The translations under genes and the position numbers were made by a program. Of a stretch of DNA of 64,000 nt, positions 47,056 through 59,703 are shown in pieces (the first letter of the stretch is position 1; every line of letters starts with the position of its first letter). The stretch lies in assembly GCA_002900995.3 (NCBI GenBank), contig CM035315.1, positions 2,573,826 to 2,637,825 of the forward strand. The letters run 5' to 3'. The stretch comes from Ganoderma boninense (lineage: Eukaryota > Basidiomycota > Agaricomycetes > Polyporales > Polyporaceae). The notes beneath the pieces were generated by a model. It saw nothing but the letters and a program-made list of their open reading frames with translations, was not told the origin of the DNA and made no database searches.

Positions 47056-49697
47056 TCACATCACCACGCAATTCGAGTCGTCCTCGACCTTCGAGGTCGC
47101 GACGCCCATCTCCGCAAACGTCTGCGGGCCCTTCGTCGGCGGTCGGGCCAGCGGCGGCTGTGCCTGCTGGGGCGGTTGCGCTTGGGCCTGGGGTGCGGGC
47201 TCCTGCTGTGGTGGTGGTTGCTGTTGCTGTTGCTGCTGGCGCCGCATAGGCGGTGTGCCCGCAGGCCGGGGCGACGCCGACGATACACGTTGCTGGTGGT
47301 GCTGTGGGTGCGGCTGGCCCTGGCCTGGGGGAGCGTTCGGGTACAGGCTGTTGCTGTGCGCGGGCCCCGACGCGCGCCGCTGCCCGTGAGCGTACTCGTC
47401 CACCCGCGGAAGCGGCGCGCTCTGCCCGAGGCCCGACGGCGAGCCCGTGAGCGGCGCCCCGGGCATCGGCGAGGAGGGCCCGCCGCGGCCGGGTCCGGGA
47501 GGGTGGCCCGCGGGGACGCGCATGGAGTCCTTGCGGATGTTGTTCACGATCTGGCTGCGCTGCGAGGCGGGCACCGGGCGCGAGCCCGCGACGGCGCCGG
47601 TCGCCTCGGCCCGCTGCTTCGCCTGCGTGCGCTTGCGGACGAGCTTCGAGTCCGTCAGGTTTTCGTGCTGCTCGCGCGAGAGCGCCTGGGGCGTCGGCTG
47701 CGACAACGCCTGCAGGCGCTCCGTGGCGTCCGCGTTGCCGTGCTGTGCCGCCTGTGTGGTCCAGGACGAAAAGCAAAGAATCAGTCAGCCTCAGTGCCCG
47801 AGCGGAGAAGCAGTAAAAAAAGAAGGAAGACACGCACCCGCTGGTACCACTTGCGCGCGGCCTCGATGTCGCGCGTGCCGCCGACGCCGACCTCTGAGTA
47901 ATAACCGAGCGCGAACTCGGCGCTGGGCAGGCCCTTGCGCGCCGCCTTCTCGGCGAACGTCCAGGCGAGGCCCTCGTCTTTGTCGAACGCGCCCTCAGCG
48001 CCGCACAGGAACCACTTGCTGAGCGCCATGTCCGCCTCGATTTCGCCTTGTTGGCTCGCAAGCGAGTAGTACTGCACGCTGAGCAGCGCGTCGAACGGGA
48101 ACGGAGGCGCCGCAAATTCGTACGCGTGCCCGAGCTTGTACTGCGCGGGCGCAAAGTTGAGGTACGCGGCGCGCTCGAGGTGCCGCCGCGCCTCCTCGGC
48201 CGGCGTCACGCCTGGGGTCAGCACGGATTGGAAGAGATGGGGCGGGATCGAGACGTGCGAGAACTCGTTGAGGAGCAGGAGGCCGAAGACGTACGCGGGC
48301 TGGGGGACATCGATCGTCGCGAGCGTCGCCGCGCGGCTCAGGAGGGGCAGCGCGGCTTGTGGGTCGGCGGCGAAGCCCAGCTGACCCATCAGATGCGCCA
48401 TGCCGAGGCGCTATGTAAGTATAGCGTCCAGAAATATAGCGACGGGGACCAAAATTAGAACGTCAGCGATGGGCAGACGGAGGACACGGCGGGGAGCACA
48501 TGCTTACGTAGAAACAGCTCTCGACGCCGTGCTTGGTGCCGCGCTCGAAACACTCCTTCGCGTGCTGGAAGTCGCCAAAGTTCTCGTACTCCCGCCCCAG
48601 CTTGAACCACGCCGCGAAGTACCCGGACTTGGCGGCGCGCTCGAAGTCGCGGAACGCCGTGCGCGGGTCGTGCGGGATGAACTGTGGGTAGATCCCCGTC
48701 GACGCGCACAGCGCGCGCATGTACACCGCCTCCGCGACGTGCGGGGGCACAGGGCCCTGCTGCGGCGCGCCGCCCGCGATCTGCAGGACGAGCGGGATCG
48801 CGAGGTTGACGAGCTTCTGCAGCTCCGGGTCGTCGATCTGGGCGGGGCCCATGATCGGGTCCGTCGAGGTCGGGCTGGCGCGGGCGTGCAGCTGCTGGGC
48901 GCGGTCGACGAGCGCGAGTACGTCCCGGCACCAGACGATCTTGCGGGCGGGGTCCGCGCCGGGCTGCTGGATCGCGTTTTGCTGGACGGAGAGGACGGCG
49001 AGCGTGGGGAGCGGTGCGGTGAGGGATGGAGGGCCATCGCGCGCACCGGATGGGCCGGATAGTGGGGAGGATGTGCGGGGACCGATGTTCATGTTGGCGA
49101 AAGAGCCAGAGAGGGACTTGTGATGCTGGTGGGGAGAATTAGACGCACCGGAAGGACCAAGCGGCTGGGGGAACGACGGCATGCCCAGCTGCTGAGATGG
49201 AGGTGGTGACCAGGGAGTCCAGTTCGAACCTTGAGGTGGGGGTAAGGGACTGGCACCGCGCGACACGGGACGGCCTTGAGGAGGGGCAAACCCGAGCGAG
49301 TAGTCGTTTTGGGGAGGCGGAGAGACGAAGCCACCGGCAAACGAGGGCTGGGGGAAAGAGGTGTTCGAGACCGGAGGCGGCTGGATGGATGGCAGAGACG
49401 CTTGCTCGTCTAGACTTTGTGCCATCTGGTAGAACGAGAGAGAGAATGTGGATGAGAGGGAGAAGGAGGGATGGGGACGATGGGCGGAGAGATGGTACGC
49501 ACGTTCCTTGGGAGATCTGGCTGGAGCTTGTGTGGACGGGGGGCAACAAGAGGGTCCTCGAAGTGAGGGCCAGATGAGTACTGATCGGGATTGAAATCGG
49601 GCGGAAGAGGCGGAAGGGCGGGACGAGCAGAGTCGTCGCGTCTGTGCGGGGCGTCGTAGTCGTCGAAAGGTCGTGGGGGCACTGGCGGGGCAGCCAT
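47056..49697 (-). CDS. SKT5: Chitin synthase regulatory factor Skt5/Chs4 (Sel1 repeats, CaaX)
   Basis: Skt5/Chs4 activates and localises chitin synthase III at growth sites and septa. Minus-strand exons: 49697-49503, 49425-48508, 48410-47838, 47751-47056; 793 residues, no frame break; introns of 77, 97 and 86 bases. The first 180 residues are Pro/Gln/Ser-rich and disordered. Sel1-like helical repeats run from about residue 235 to 565 (AAKSGYFAAWFKLGREYENFG-type units in exons 2 and 3). The tail is basic, then Pro/Gln-rich with a run of seven Gln, and the protein ends CysValValMet, a CaaX box for farnesylation, a known feature of yeast Chs4. The ATG at 49697 (MAAPPVPPRPFDDYD) is chosen; the frame is open 30 codons further upstream without strong support. 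Confidence 0.92.
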
Positions 49698-52349
49698 GGC
49701 AGAGGGTATGTTATACGAGAGCAGGTTGCGGGGCTGATGGGGGTGGATTTGAAGGGGAGAGCGCAATGTCGAGGCTGTTGTCGGCACTGAGCACTTATTG
49801 CGCAGCGGGCGGGCTTGCGAGGGCGGAGGCTGCGGACTCGGCGTGGGCGGACAAGAGCAGTGCGATCAGCCTCATCAGTCAATGCGACATCAGGACGCCT
49901 GGGAAGCTTCAGAAGCGAGTTGGTGACCTTGATGTGAAGCCATGCCTCAGCACGGCCCTTACACCCCGTACCCGACTCTCCAGGAAGTAGACAAGCGTGG
50001 GGGACAAGGGGAACAGTTGAAGTTACCGACCTTATTACACTCGTTACAGGCTGCTAGCTAGCTAAGCCGGAGCTATGTCACCCCCACCACACTGCCCGAC
50101 GCCAACACCCATCTCACAAATATTGGCCTCCCCGATCTGCAATGGCCATTGTCAAGTAAAAAAAAACGAGTCTTGTCTCCAGCACGCGACGTGTCCGGGC
50201 TGTCCGACTCCCCTGCCCGACCATCGCCCGCCCGCCGTACCGTTCCCTCCGCTCTTGCCGCATGTCTACCGCCGCATCGGTTGCTCGTCCCACGAACGAC
50301 CGCATTACGACAGTTACGTCAATTCCGTACGTCACTACCGGAAGCCGTCGCGTTTTGCTCAGACCTCGGGCACCTGACGACGTGCCCCGAATGCTCTGAC
50401 TGCGCCCGCCTACGGAAATGTGGACTGCGCCTAAGCTAGAAGAGGACTACGTTCAGCAAAAACGTTGAGACATCTAGCGACGCTCGCTCCGATATCAGCT
50501 CTTCACCTTGAACAACACAGTCAACACTCGCTCAACCCAGCTTGCTTGAGAGTTACATAGGAACTTGGCATCGCGTTGATGAGTAGCGATGAACACCTAG
50601 TGTCTGAGAACCTGTTTCGGACAACTACACACATCGGTCCCTCGCTGTGCGCCGGGGAACGACTTCAAGTGACCGTCAGAGTCACCATCCAATGTCGCAT
50701 GTGAGTGACGATGCCAGAGGCTTGGGGACAAGCGCTTTTGGCGGCTCGCCGGAGTGGTAGTGTGGTCCCATCGTAACAACATCTCGCAATATGCGTGATG
50801 CGCCAGACTTGGTGTTGAACAGCGAGGCTGACGACTTCCCAGCCTTGCGAGAAGGATCAAACAGTGTGTTGGCACCCTTGAGTTCGAGTTAGCTTGTCAA
50901 ATGAGCGCCAACTAAGATTTCCAAGGGACTCGCCGTCTAGTGAAAACTGGGAATAATCCCGGAGCGAAACACAGTGGCTATGAGGGATGAGTAACCTCTC
51001 CACCTGCATAGCCATAGTTCGACTTGAATGAGTCTACGATGTTGTAGACAGAGTGCTCGTCTTGAAACACCTCAGTGCCATCGCACAGCCCCAGCTAATC
51101 CCCAGTCCCAGCTGCTCCGTCCGAGCGATGTCTTCGTAGACATGTTTCAAGTTGGGAGGCTTAGAGTTGTGACCAGAACTTAACTCCTGGCTCCAGTCCG
51201 AGCGAGAGCGGTAGCGATGCTGTTCGGAAGGCGTCGTGCATAACACGGCGCAAGAGCCACGCACCCTTGCCATCCGACTCTAAGAACCTGAAGTTTGAGA
51301 TGATTAGGCACGTAGGCCTCAAATATGGTCCATAAATAGGTTGCAGTGGTGTAAAAGGGGATCGTATACCTAGAATATGGCGGTTATGAGTACAACGGAC
51401 TTGTCGGTCATCACATACTGACTTACACCTGGCGCCAACCTTGTCGCCAACCTTGAATTCCATGGAGTGTGGACATTGCAGAAAGCCCTCTATTGTCAGA
51501 CACGTGCAGACCCAACGGTAGTTCAAGCTTCAAGGTGAGAGGGGGACATGTGGGTTTCATAAGCTGCAGGAGGACGGAAGGGACGAAATGCAACGGGCAG
51601 AGTCGGACTCGGAGGGTGCCTGAGCTCGGACAAAGTTTGTGAATATTTGGTCCCTCGGCTGGTGGCAGAAACAACGCAGCGCCACGAATTCAATTTTCTG
51701 GTTTGCACCCTGATCTTCTCCGAGTTCATGTATTCTCTCCGTCTTCCCTCTGGGTCTTCTGTCGGTCTCAGTACTCAGTCTCCGAGGAGCCAGTGCAGCC
51801 TTCATTTGTGCTCGCTCTCAGGCCTCCTTGATCAGCGATAGGCGGCCGTCCCACAATTCCAACCTTACTTCAACCTGGTTCCCAGCCTTAAGACCACCTG
51901 CCCGTACACCACCCACTGCGACGATCGTCAGAGAACGGCCCAGACTTTCTTGAGCTTTGGTATGTGGTAGCCCATGCGCGGATCATGTACTTACGCTCAC
52001 GTGTTCTCTAGAGAAACCTGACGCGCCCTCAGTGCGCGCCGTGTGGTTTCGGAGCGGTTCGGTCTTGACCCGCCCGCGGAGAAATCACCGTTTCTTCTCC
52101 GTCAAATGAGATGTTGTCTCCCTCTCCAATGACCTTTGCTCATTTCAAATGAGCCGGATATCCGTTTCATCCCCAAGTCTCCCTTGGGCACGAGGTATCC
52201 ATTTTCTCCGCACCGTCTTCCACGGCGAACCACAATCAAGCCCGAGGACATCTACGGCACCCCTTTACCTCCACACGCACCCTAATGGCTTTAGGACTCT
52301 TCGGCTGTAGTCGCTCGGGTGTTTTTTCCGCTATCTTCCACATAAGCAG
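49698..52349. other. Region with exon-like fragments, no full gene
   Basis: The first few hundred bases are the SKT5 promoter. On the minus strand two pieces look coding: about 51,420-51,462 (MEFKVGDKVGAR, then a GTGTAAGT donor) and 50,978-51,095, which ends with a stop after the reading DGTEVFQDEHSVYNIVDSFKSNY. I could not join them with consistent splice sites, so a decayed or frame-damaged gene is likely. Another minus-strand frame (51,523-51,729, 68 codons) lies upstream of them. Confidence 0.4.
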
Positions 52350-52728
52350 ATGATCGGCTCCTCCTCAACAGCCTCGAAGGGCAGCCTCAAGAAGTCTTCG
52401 AAATCTCACGAAGATCATCGATACAAGGGCTCTGAGGGCATGTCCCGCCTTCCAAACCACATCCAACTCAAGGATCCGTTCCGCAACCACGGCACGCGCG
52501 AAACCCTTGAACGTTTTCTTCATCTAGGTGAGTCTCGTGTTTGCGTATTTTAATATGGAAGCTCTGGCCGAGATAGTTGCGGTACAGTAGCTCAGTCATC
52601 CTTGTTCTTTGATGACAGACCTTCCTTCCAGATTTGACGGAGATGTATGGAACGTACAGGGAGGGCTCCTGCGGCCCGACTTTGAGCGACTTGTGTCTAA
52701 GCATGACGCCTCACTGTGTCGGAGGTAA
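52350..52728 (+). CDS. Hypothetical two-exon small protein
   Basis: Exon 1 52,350-52,527 and exon 2 52,619-52,728, joined by a 91-base GT-AG intron (GTGAGTC...GATGACAG), give 95 residues: a Ser/Lys-rich start, then LKDPFRNHGTRETLERFL and a second half reading RFDGDVWNVQGGLLRPDFER. The join is in frame, which supports it. The last codons overlap a GTAAGG donor, so the true gene may continue; a protein-like frame downstream (about 52,780-52,866) cannot be joined without a shift. Family not recognised; it may be a fragment of a larger gene. Confidence 0.4.
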
Positions 52729-53887
52729 GGTCTCTCCGAGGGCCAAGCGCTCAATTCACTTCCAGCCAGAAGCCCGAAACTCTGGGGAAAAACATGACTT
52801 CGGCATCGGTAATGAAGTTGACATTTTGCTCGATGGAAAACACCCACCTGATATTGTCATGCAGTAACGCGCTCGCGCAAGTCTCTGCGGGGGGGCCGTG
52901 AACCTCAGAGGAGCTGCTGCTACTCAGTATTTACCCAGTTCTAGGGCAGATCTCTGAACACGGGTTCAATTTCTGAAACGACGTCTCTTCTTGTGAGTCC
53001 GCCATCTTATCTGTCACAACGTCTTACAGGGCAGCATACTTCATGGTTGGCCGAGCGCATGATCACGCCAGCGTGTTTTCGGCCGCTCTCATCCACATTA
53101 CAGCGTCTTCACCGTGTTTGGCGACGTCATGGAGCTCCAGACATTGCGGCGCGTGCGAAATACACTCGCTTCCGTGGTGGACAAGCGGTAGACAAAGACC
53201 GCTAATTTTAGCTATAACTGCAAACTTCATGCAGCTGCAGCTAATTCTTCCTGCCAGAGGGGTTCGAAATGGCACTCGGGTGTGGTCATAGGACCGGCGA
53301 TCAAGTTCGAGAAGCCCATTGCGCGACCCGAAAGAGTACCTTCGGAGTCTACCCATGGCTCGTCGCTTTTTCGCAACGAGAATATGGGCTGCACTTGCTT
53401 GGCTGCGCTTACCTTGGAGGTCACCTATGTTCCCAATTTGAATCCAGCGCTAGACGTACTACCTCTTGACCAGGCTCGAGCTCGCTTCCGCGTCATTCGA
53501 TGACAGCACGTTCGCCGTTCCATAAGTTTAAGCGCAAAAGAGGTTTCGGATCATCTATGAGCGTCACATTGGGCCCACATGGTGTCCGTGAGCGCGAAGA
53601 TTCAGAAGGCGCGTCGCGTCCATGATCTGTCAGAGCGGCAGCCTGGGACGACCGTGGTCGTGCGAGCCACGTCTTTACCACACAGACCTCACACGGACCG
53701 CTCATTATGCAAGGTTGTCGGCGGACCGCCCATCCTGCCCCTTACCTGGGTGCCACATTACGATGGCAGTTTCTTGGCCCTGAGGTGACCCGCGGAGCAG
53801 TCAACCTAGGGCCGGACCGTCATGAGAGGCCGCTAGATTTTCGGGACGTAATATGAGCGCACGAGGTGCTTGCAATGCTCCTAACTA
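52729..53887. other. Region of short protein-like frames
   Basis: Frames at 53,282-53,503 (+, 73 codons), 53,579-53,788 (+) and 53,227-53,424 (-) look partly coding but overlap each other on opposite strands, so at most some are real. No domain recognised. Confidence 0.35.
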
Positions 53888-54325
53888 TTACAGCTAACTG
53901 CAAAAACATAGCTCGACCTGGCCCGCGCGAGCGGGCGTGGCATGTTTGGCTACCTTCCCGAAGTGGTCGGCCCAGGCAGGGATCTCGTCGCAGGACCTCG
54001 CCGTCCGAGGGCGTCTCAGGATGCGCAACGCTGGAATTTTCGGCGCGTGGGGAGGCGTGGGGTCGAGTCAACCGTAGCGCCTTAGGCGTTTGGCCAGCAA
54101 CTACATCCACCGAGCTGGAGGAGTATGAGGAGGCGGTTTTTCGAATCAAACTGATGGGTGCATAACACGTACCTCTAAGACTAAAAACTGTGATGCCCAG
54201 CTACGCCTGAAGTCAATACAAGCCTAAAATTCGAGCGACCTCGCTACTATTTCGGGCAGGTAGCCAAATATGCCACGCCCGCTCGCGCGGGCCAGGTCGA
54301 GCTATGTTTTTGCAGTTAGCTGTAA
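53888..54325. mobile_element. 438-base element with 79-base terminal inverted repeats (MITE/foldback-like)
   Basis: The left arm (53,888-53,966) begins TTACAGCTAACTGCAAAAAC and the right arm (54,247-54,325) is its reverse complement. The first 56 bases match perfectly and the remaining 23 differ at about five positions. The 280-base centre has a short plus-strand frame with no transposase. I found no convincing target duplication directly outside the arms. The size and long inverted repeats fit a non-autonomous DNA transposon or foldback element. Confidence 0.75.
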
Positions 54326-56554
54326 ATTGGGAGAAAGGTTGTAGTCTGCCCTTTAAGCTCGTCATGGGTTTTCGGGATGGAAAGGATGTCCCTAGCATAA
54401 ACGCATAACCTTCCGGCGCAGAATGGCTTCCTTGGGTTCAAGCTAACTCGGGATATCTTTGCCATATATGAGATAGGGTTTTGAGTCAACTGAAGTTAAT
54501 GGGCAATATTCGGAACGAATCGTGGTGGCTTCATGCGCTATGAGGTGAACGGTCTCAACACTTGGCATTCCGCTCACGACTCACAACTGTAGCCTACTAC
54601 TGGTGATTATAGAAGAGTTACGGCGCTTCTAGGATTTCTCCAATCGAGTGACCTGTAATTTTTAGGAATGAAACCACGACTGTCTCCCAAAGCCGCGCAG
54701 TCTGCCCCAGCGAGCATCGTCATAAAGTCACGTAAGTTCCTGTCATTTAAATAATCGTAGACGCTGAACTTATCTTCATCGATCGTCCTTGTCTTGAGAT
54801 GTGAGTTCCTCTGCCTATTCGACAATTCTCAAGGTTGTTTTCACTCTACTCCGATTGGTCATGGCAAGAGGTAAACCTCTCACTCAAAGGTTTGTACGGC
54901 AGGCTGGTAATGGAGATACTGGCATGGGGTGCGAATTCTTCGCATGCACGTGTCAAGCTGCGCGGTGTGTTTAAAGAACGGAGACCGCTCGCACAGAGTT
55001 GAGTTTTGACATGACCAGGTACCCAGCTCCGATCATACCGGCCAACACACTCTGCTTGCCCTCTGCCCTTCGGAGGACAACACGGAGTGCGAAATCTGAC
55101 CCACAGCCGATTTGGCCTGCGAAGTGCCTTCCTTCAAAAACGATGATCTTGAACGGGAAGTTCTTAACGTGCCTTGAAACCCAGGATTAGACAGGAAAAA
55201 GACGCGGATTCTGGCTGGTCCGTGGGCTACGGAATAACTCTCGGTCGGTTTACTGACGTCTAACCTATTGCATCCGCTATCAGCAGGGCCGCTCTGTGGG
55301 GAATCGGAAGGGCATTACACAAATGAAGAGAGGAAGTCAGGCATCTCCATCTCCCACCTCATCCTTAGGAGCATGAGCTTTTGACGACTAGGTGACGATT
55401 ATTGGAGACTCCACAGCGCTCGGAGAGTTTGCAATTCCGGACCCCCCGGAAGGTTTCGCGCATACCGGGGAACGACTCGGAGTTAGGTCAGCGGCTTACA
55501 TCTTCAAAAAATTGTCGCGAAGACCGTCTGTCGCTGAAGGAAACGTGGTGTCCGTCGCCCACCCCAAGGTTTCGATTCTCCAGATGTGGAATCACGGCAA
55601 TGTTACGATCGACTCGGAGGATCAAACATCCACCGATGCGCTTCAGGTCTGCATGCCCTTCACTTCGGCCTGTAAATACGGAAGCGCAGCGACCCGGGAC
55701 ACCACATCCGACACACAACGGAGGCGAGTAATCGATATACTCGATCTCCTTTCAGTCCGGACTCTTTATGAGGCCGCGTCGGGAGCGGACGGGATTAGGC
55801 GATGGTGGCGTCGGTCACGCTGTGGTCGCAACTCCGTGCGTATTCAAGGTGTCGACCCTTGCTTATACGGACCGACACTCACGTCTCGTTATGCTCTGAA
55901 GTTACCGTCTACGGAGAAGGCAAATACACGTTGCGGCAAGTCTTGGCAGTGTGGTCGGCTCAGAGATTCATCCGAGGGGTCTAAGATGATGATTTGGTAT
56001 CGCGCCCACTATCACTCGACGAATGTTGTCAGTGGCTACGGTCCGATATAAAGTCACGCTGCCTCACCCTCGCGATGTATTCTGACGCTAATCTTGACAG
56101 ATCTATTCGTCGTTCATGGGTGACCTCATTGAAGACGAAGGTCTTACATCGGCGACGGGAATGGATCGTGGCAGAGAAACTTCCTCCAAGGCTACTCCCA
56201 GCCTCGTGGTTTCGGTGAATGCTTCCCTAGCTCCTTCCTGACCACCATGCTGGCCGCCGCGCCGACAGAGGACCTGACCTGACCATCTAGACCAGGTCAT
56301 CGTCGTCCATTTGGTCTGATTAGAAGGACTGCGTATAGTTCGAGTTCGCACCCAGTCCCCTCACGAGGATGACTTCCGATAACGTTGTGTTCGGCCGATT
56401 GTCAGGCCTCCGCCGCTTCGAAACCCTAGGACAGTACACCGCCTTGACAACGTGGCGCCACTCCCCCACATGAGCGCTCTCTCTTACAGTATATTACGGT
56501 AGGCCAAGGTCCGTCCTAAAAGCACTCATCCCTTCGTCCTTCCAATTGCTCACC
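54326..56554. other. Decayed region with one longer unassigned frame
   Basis: The longest frame, 55,392-56,051 (+, about 219 codons), has a protein-like middle (RPSVAEGNVVSVAHPKVS) but no recognised domain, and an alternative frame overlaps it. I do not call it a gene. The right end holds the promoter of the F-box gene, without a clear TATA box. Confidence 0.35.
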
Positions 56555-57749
56555 ATGCGCTCTTCTTTGCCTCAGAACGTCGTGAAGACTATCATCTCCT
56601 TTGTCGACGACCGTTCGACCCTCTCCCATTGCGCTCTCACCTGCCGTGGATTACTCCCGGCTAGTCGTCTAAACCTCCTCTACGATGTTGGCATCAGCCC
56701 GACCAAGTTCACCCATCTCGCCAATATGGCTAGTGTCTCATTCATGGCTCCTTATTTTTATTCGCTACAACTATTTGACGATGAGAAGCAGCCATGGATT
56801 CACACTTTCTTCGACAGATTCTCCGTAATTCTCTTCCATATCCGCTATCTCGTTCTGATTCACCTACAAGGACAAAGACATCCTGTCGTTCCAAGTGATA
56901 GTTTACCCCGCCATCGCTACACCTCCCTCAGGACGTTGACGATATCTAACGGGACGTTCCGCTCCTTTGCACATTTTCAAAACCTCGTCAATGCCTTTCC
57001 GCTGGTGTCCAGGCTAGTGGTCGAAGGAGTGGAATGGAGCCTGCTTCATTCTACCTCCCCAGGAGTCGAGTCTCGAGGCCCTCTTCTCGAGCAACTATGG
57101 TTCAACTCGCGGAATGAAGGGGAAGTGACTATGCTTGTCGACTGGATTTTATGCACCACTTCTGCGCTCACGATTAGCGACTTGAACGTCGCCAGTCGAG
57201 GCGTTCTGAGGGCGCAAGACTTCCCTGCGGTTCAGAGGCTGACTGACAGTCTGGGTCGGACTCTGGAGCACTTCGAAGTGTCGCTTCGTTACTGGGGTCA
57301 AAGTAAGCTTTCTACTTGGGACTGTCAACTCCATCTAACGTCCGGTCGGCTTCCCAGATAACGGGATAGATTTGTCACGTAACACGTGTCTTCAGACCTT
57401 GTACGTCAGAGATGTCGACGCTGGGACTTGGCATGACTTCCGACTCTTGCTGGATGAACGAGTCTCCCCTGCCGCTCTCACACAGCTCTCGGTCGACCTC
57501 CATATCCCCACTCAGGAAGACTTCCATGCTCTTCGGACTGGCTTCCAGGCTGGACTGGAGGGTGTCTTGGCGCGGAAGGACTTCTCTCGGCTGCAGGGGT
57601 TCACAGTCTGGCTGCGCGTGGCCCCTCCCTCTATGACGCCTCTGGAGCTGGTTAAGGCGTTTGAGCTCTGCATGCCTACCCTTCCGTCTGGATGCCTCTG
57701 TCAAGTAAAACCTTGGTGGGATCTGGGTTTGCCACGGCGCTCCGATTAA
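56555..57749 (+). CDS. F-box protein with leucine-rich C-terminal part
   Basis: F-box proteins are the substrate receptors of SCF ubiquitin ligases; basidiomycetes have large numbers. Exons 56,555-57,302 and 57,358-57,749 with a 55-base intron (GTAAGC, CTAAC branch site, TTCCCAG) give 379 residues. The F-box is at residues about 5-45 (LPQNVVKTIISFVDD..STLSHCALTCR). The rest has LRR-like spacing, including the phrase NTCLQTLYVRD after the intron, common in this family. The start is the ATG at 56,555. Downstream of the stop another frame continues protein-like (to about 57,900), so the annotated C-terminus may be early. It is convergent with the M28 peptidase gene, 320 bases apart. Confidence 0.75.
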
Positions 57750-58069
57750 CCTTCCTCCGCGCGCCTCTGAACACCGTCTTTCGTACACCACCCGGGAGTT
57801 GTGGGTCCACGTTTTATCATCTTCCGCGACGAGGAGTCCGTCTGTCGCCACGGAAACGAACCCAACAGCTGTGTCCTTCAGGTTATATTCATCAGCCATC
57901 ATACCACATTCTCGTCACCGCAGCTTCCGGCTCCCCTCTGCCACCTCTGTTCCTCGTTACATGGACTCCCCCCCACCTTCCGACCCAATTTCCTTCTCAC
58001 AGCACACCATTTGACTACCACCTTCCTTGCCACCTTCTATTGCCTCCGCCCCGCGCGACACCAGCGCCA
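57750..58069. other. Convergent intergenic region
   Basis: 320 bases between the F-box stop and the M28 stop; it must hold both 3' ends. A plus-strand frame from about 57,800 reads protein-like (see the F-box entry), so part of it may belong to that gene. Confidence 0.4.
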
Positions 58070-59656
58070 TCACCCGCTCGGGAACGGGAACGCAGCCGGA
58101 CTGCGATACCCGTTCGTCCCGACCGCGCGCACCCCGAACACCACATTGTCCTTCGACAGCAGCACCGTCGCTCTGTCCACCAGCCCCACCGGGATCACGT
58201 TCGTCCACATAGCGGAATCCGTCGGGCGCCACACGACCTCGTACCCCGCGAGCCCCTCATCGCTGCCCATCTCCCACAGGAGCGTGCTGTTGTTCGTCAG
58301 CACGGACGTGTCGATCGTGACGTTCGTCGGCGTGCCGGGTGCCTGCGCGAGCGACCAGAGCGCGGCGCCGTTCACGCGGGCGGCGCGCGCGATGAAGTCG
58401 AAGTCGCAGAACTCGATCAGGTCCCCGAACTGCTGCCCCGTCACCGGGTCGACGCGCACGTCCTGGTGCTGGTGCGCGAAGTTCTCGTGCGGCTCCGTGA
58501 AGCGCGCGGCGGGGAACCCGCGCTCCAGGAACGGCTCGTGGTCGCCCCCGCGCAGGAAGCGGTCTTCGCGGTAGATCACGCGCACTGCAGGCGACCGGTC
58601 AGTGTCGTGCTCGAGCCGAGGGCGGCAGCGGGTGTGGACATGGACATGCGGCGGAGAGGACATACCGCTCATGCCCGTGGCGTCGTTCGTCGCGACTTCG
58701 TTGACGAATCGCGCTAGTTCGCGCGCTGGGCTGTCGTTCTCGCCTCCGATGGACTCTCGCATCGCGGTCTGCGTGGCGCTCTCCGTCGTCGGCATCCCCT
58801 GCGCGAAGAGGCGGATGCTGAACGGGTCGACCGTGCCGTCATCGGCCTTCGCGCTCCCGACGATATCGTTCGTGAACATTCCTTGCACGTCCGCCCCCGC
58901 GTCTGCGAGGGTCTGGGCGAGGAAGTCCGCCCCAAAGAGCCCTTGCTCCTCTCCTGCCACCGCTGCGAGGACGATCGTCGCCGGCGGCGGCGGCCGCTGG
59001 ACCATGACGCGCAGGAGCTCCATGATGACGGCGACACCCGACGCGTCGTCGTCCGCCCCAGGCGCGTCGTCCGTGAAGTTGTCGACGTCCGTCACGCGCG
59101 AGTCGTAGTGGCCCGTGATGACGTACACCCTGTCCGGGTCGGACGTGCCGCGGATCGTGCCCACGACGTCGCTGATGTTCACCGCGAACAGGATGCGGCC
59201 CGTCGGCTGCTGGATGTAGCTCGGCACGGACACCGTCGCGTTCGTGCCCGGGGCCGCCCCGGCGACGATCGCGTGGAACTCGGCGGCGAGCCAGTCGCGC
59301 GCGGCGCCGATGCCGCGCACGGGGTCCGTCTGGTTGGAGAGCGTGTGGCGTGTGCCGAAGGAGACGAGCTTGGTGATGGTCGCGTTAATGCGCGCGGGGT
59401 CGATCTCGGCGAGCATGCTTCGCAGGTCTGCGGTGGGAGCCTGCGGGACGAGGGCGCTCCCAGGACCCTTCGGCCAGACGTCGGTGGAACCGCATTGACG
59501 GGCGAAGAGTGGGGTCAGTTGGGACTTGGGAGTCGCCGGTGCGTCAGTCGTGTGGAACGAGGCTGCGTGCGTGTTCGAGCAGGAAAGCGCGGTAATGATG
59601 GCGAGAAGGAGAAGCCCTCTCGCCATTTCCGCGAGTCGGAACGATCCAAGGAACAT
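58070..59656 (-). CDS. Secreted M28 metallo-aminopeptidase with Fn3-like tail
   Basis: M28 peptidases remove N-terminal residues with two zinc ions; this one is predicted to be secreted. Exons 59,656-58,666 and 58,584-58,070, intron of 81 bases (GTATGT...CCTGCAG); 501 residues, open throughout. Signal peptide: [21 protein letters not shown] at residues 11-31; a start at 59,626 (that second Met) is equally possible. Zinc ligands and base by motif: His183 (TGHYDS), Asp in ADDDASG (201-207), Glu236-Glu237 (AGEEQG), Asp264 (TNDIVGS) and a His in [10 protein letters not shown] (361-370). Residues about 405-501 form a fibronectin-III-like domain ([17 protein letters not shown]), usual in this fungal subfamily. 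Several N-glycosylation sites. A TATA box lies about 50 bases upstream. Confidence 0.93.
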   Translation of the reverse strand: MFLGSFRLAEMARGLLLLAIITALSCSNTHAASFHTTDAPATPKSQLTPLFARQCGSTDVWPKGPGSALVPQAPTADLRSMLAEIDPARINATITKLVSFGTRHTLSNQTDPVRGIGAARDWLAAEFHAIVAGAAPGTNATVSVPSYIQQPTGRILFAVNISDVVGTIRGTSDPDRVYVITGHYDSRVTDVDNFTDDAPGADDDASGVAVIMELLRVMVQRPPPPATIVLAAVAGEEQGLFGADFLAQTLADAGADVQGMFTNDIVGSAKADDGTVDPFSIRLFAQGMPTTESATQTAMRESIGGENDSPARELARFVNEVATNDATGMSGMSSPPHVHVHTRCRPRLEHDTDRSPAVRVIYREDRFLRGGDHEPFLERGFPAARFTEPHENFAHQHQDVRVDPVTGQQFGDLIEFCDFDFIARAARVNGAALWSLAQAPGTPTNVTIDTSVLTNNSTLLWEMGSDEGLAGYEVVWRPTDSAMWTNVIPVGLVDRATVLLSKDNVVFGVRAVGTNGYRSPAAFPFPSG

Positions 59657-59703
59657 TGTGGTCGATGGCTGGGCGATGTGGACGTTTTCTTCATGTTGTG
59701 TGG

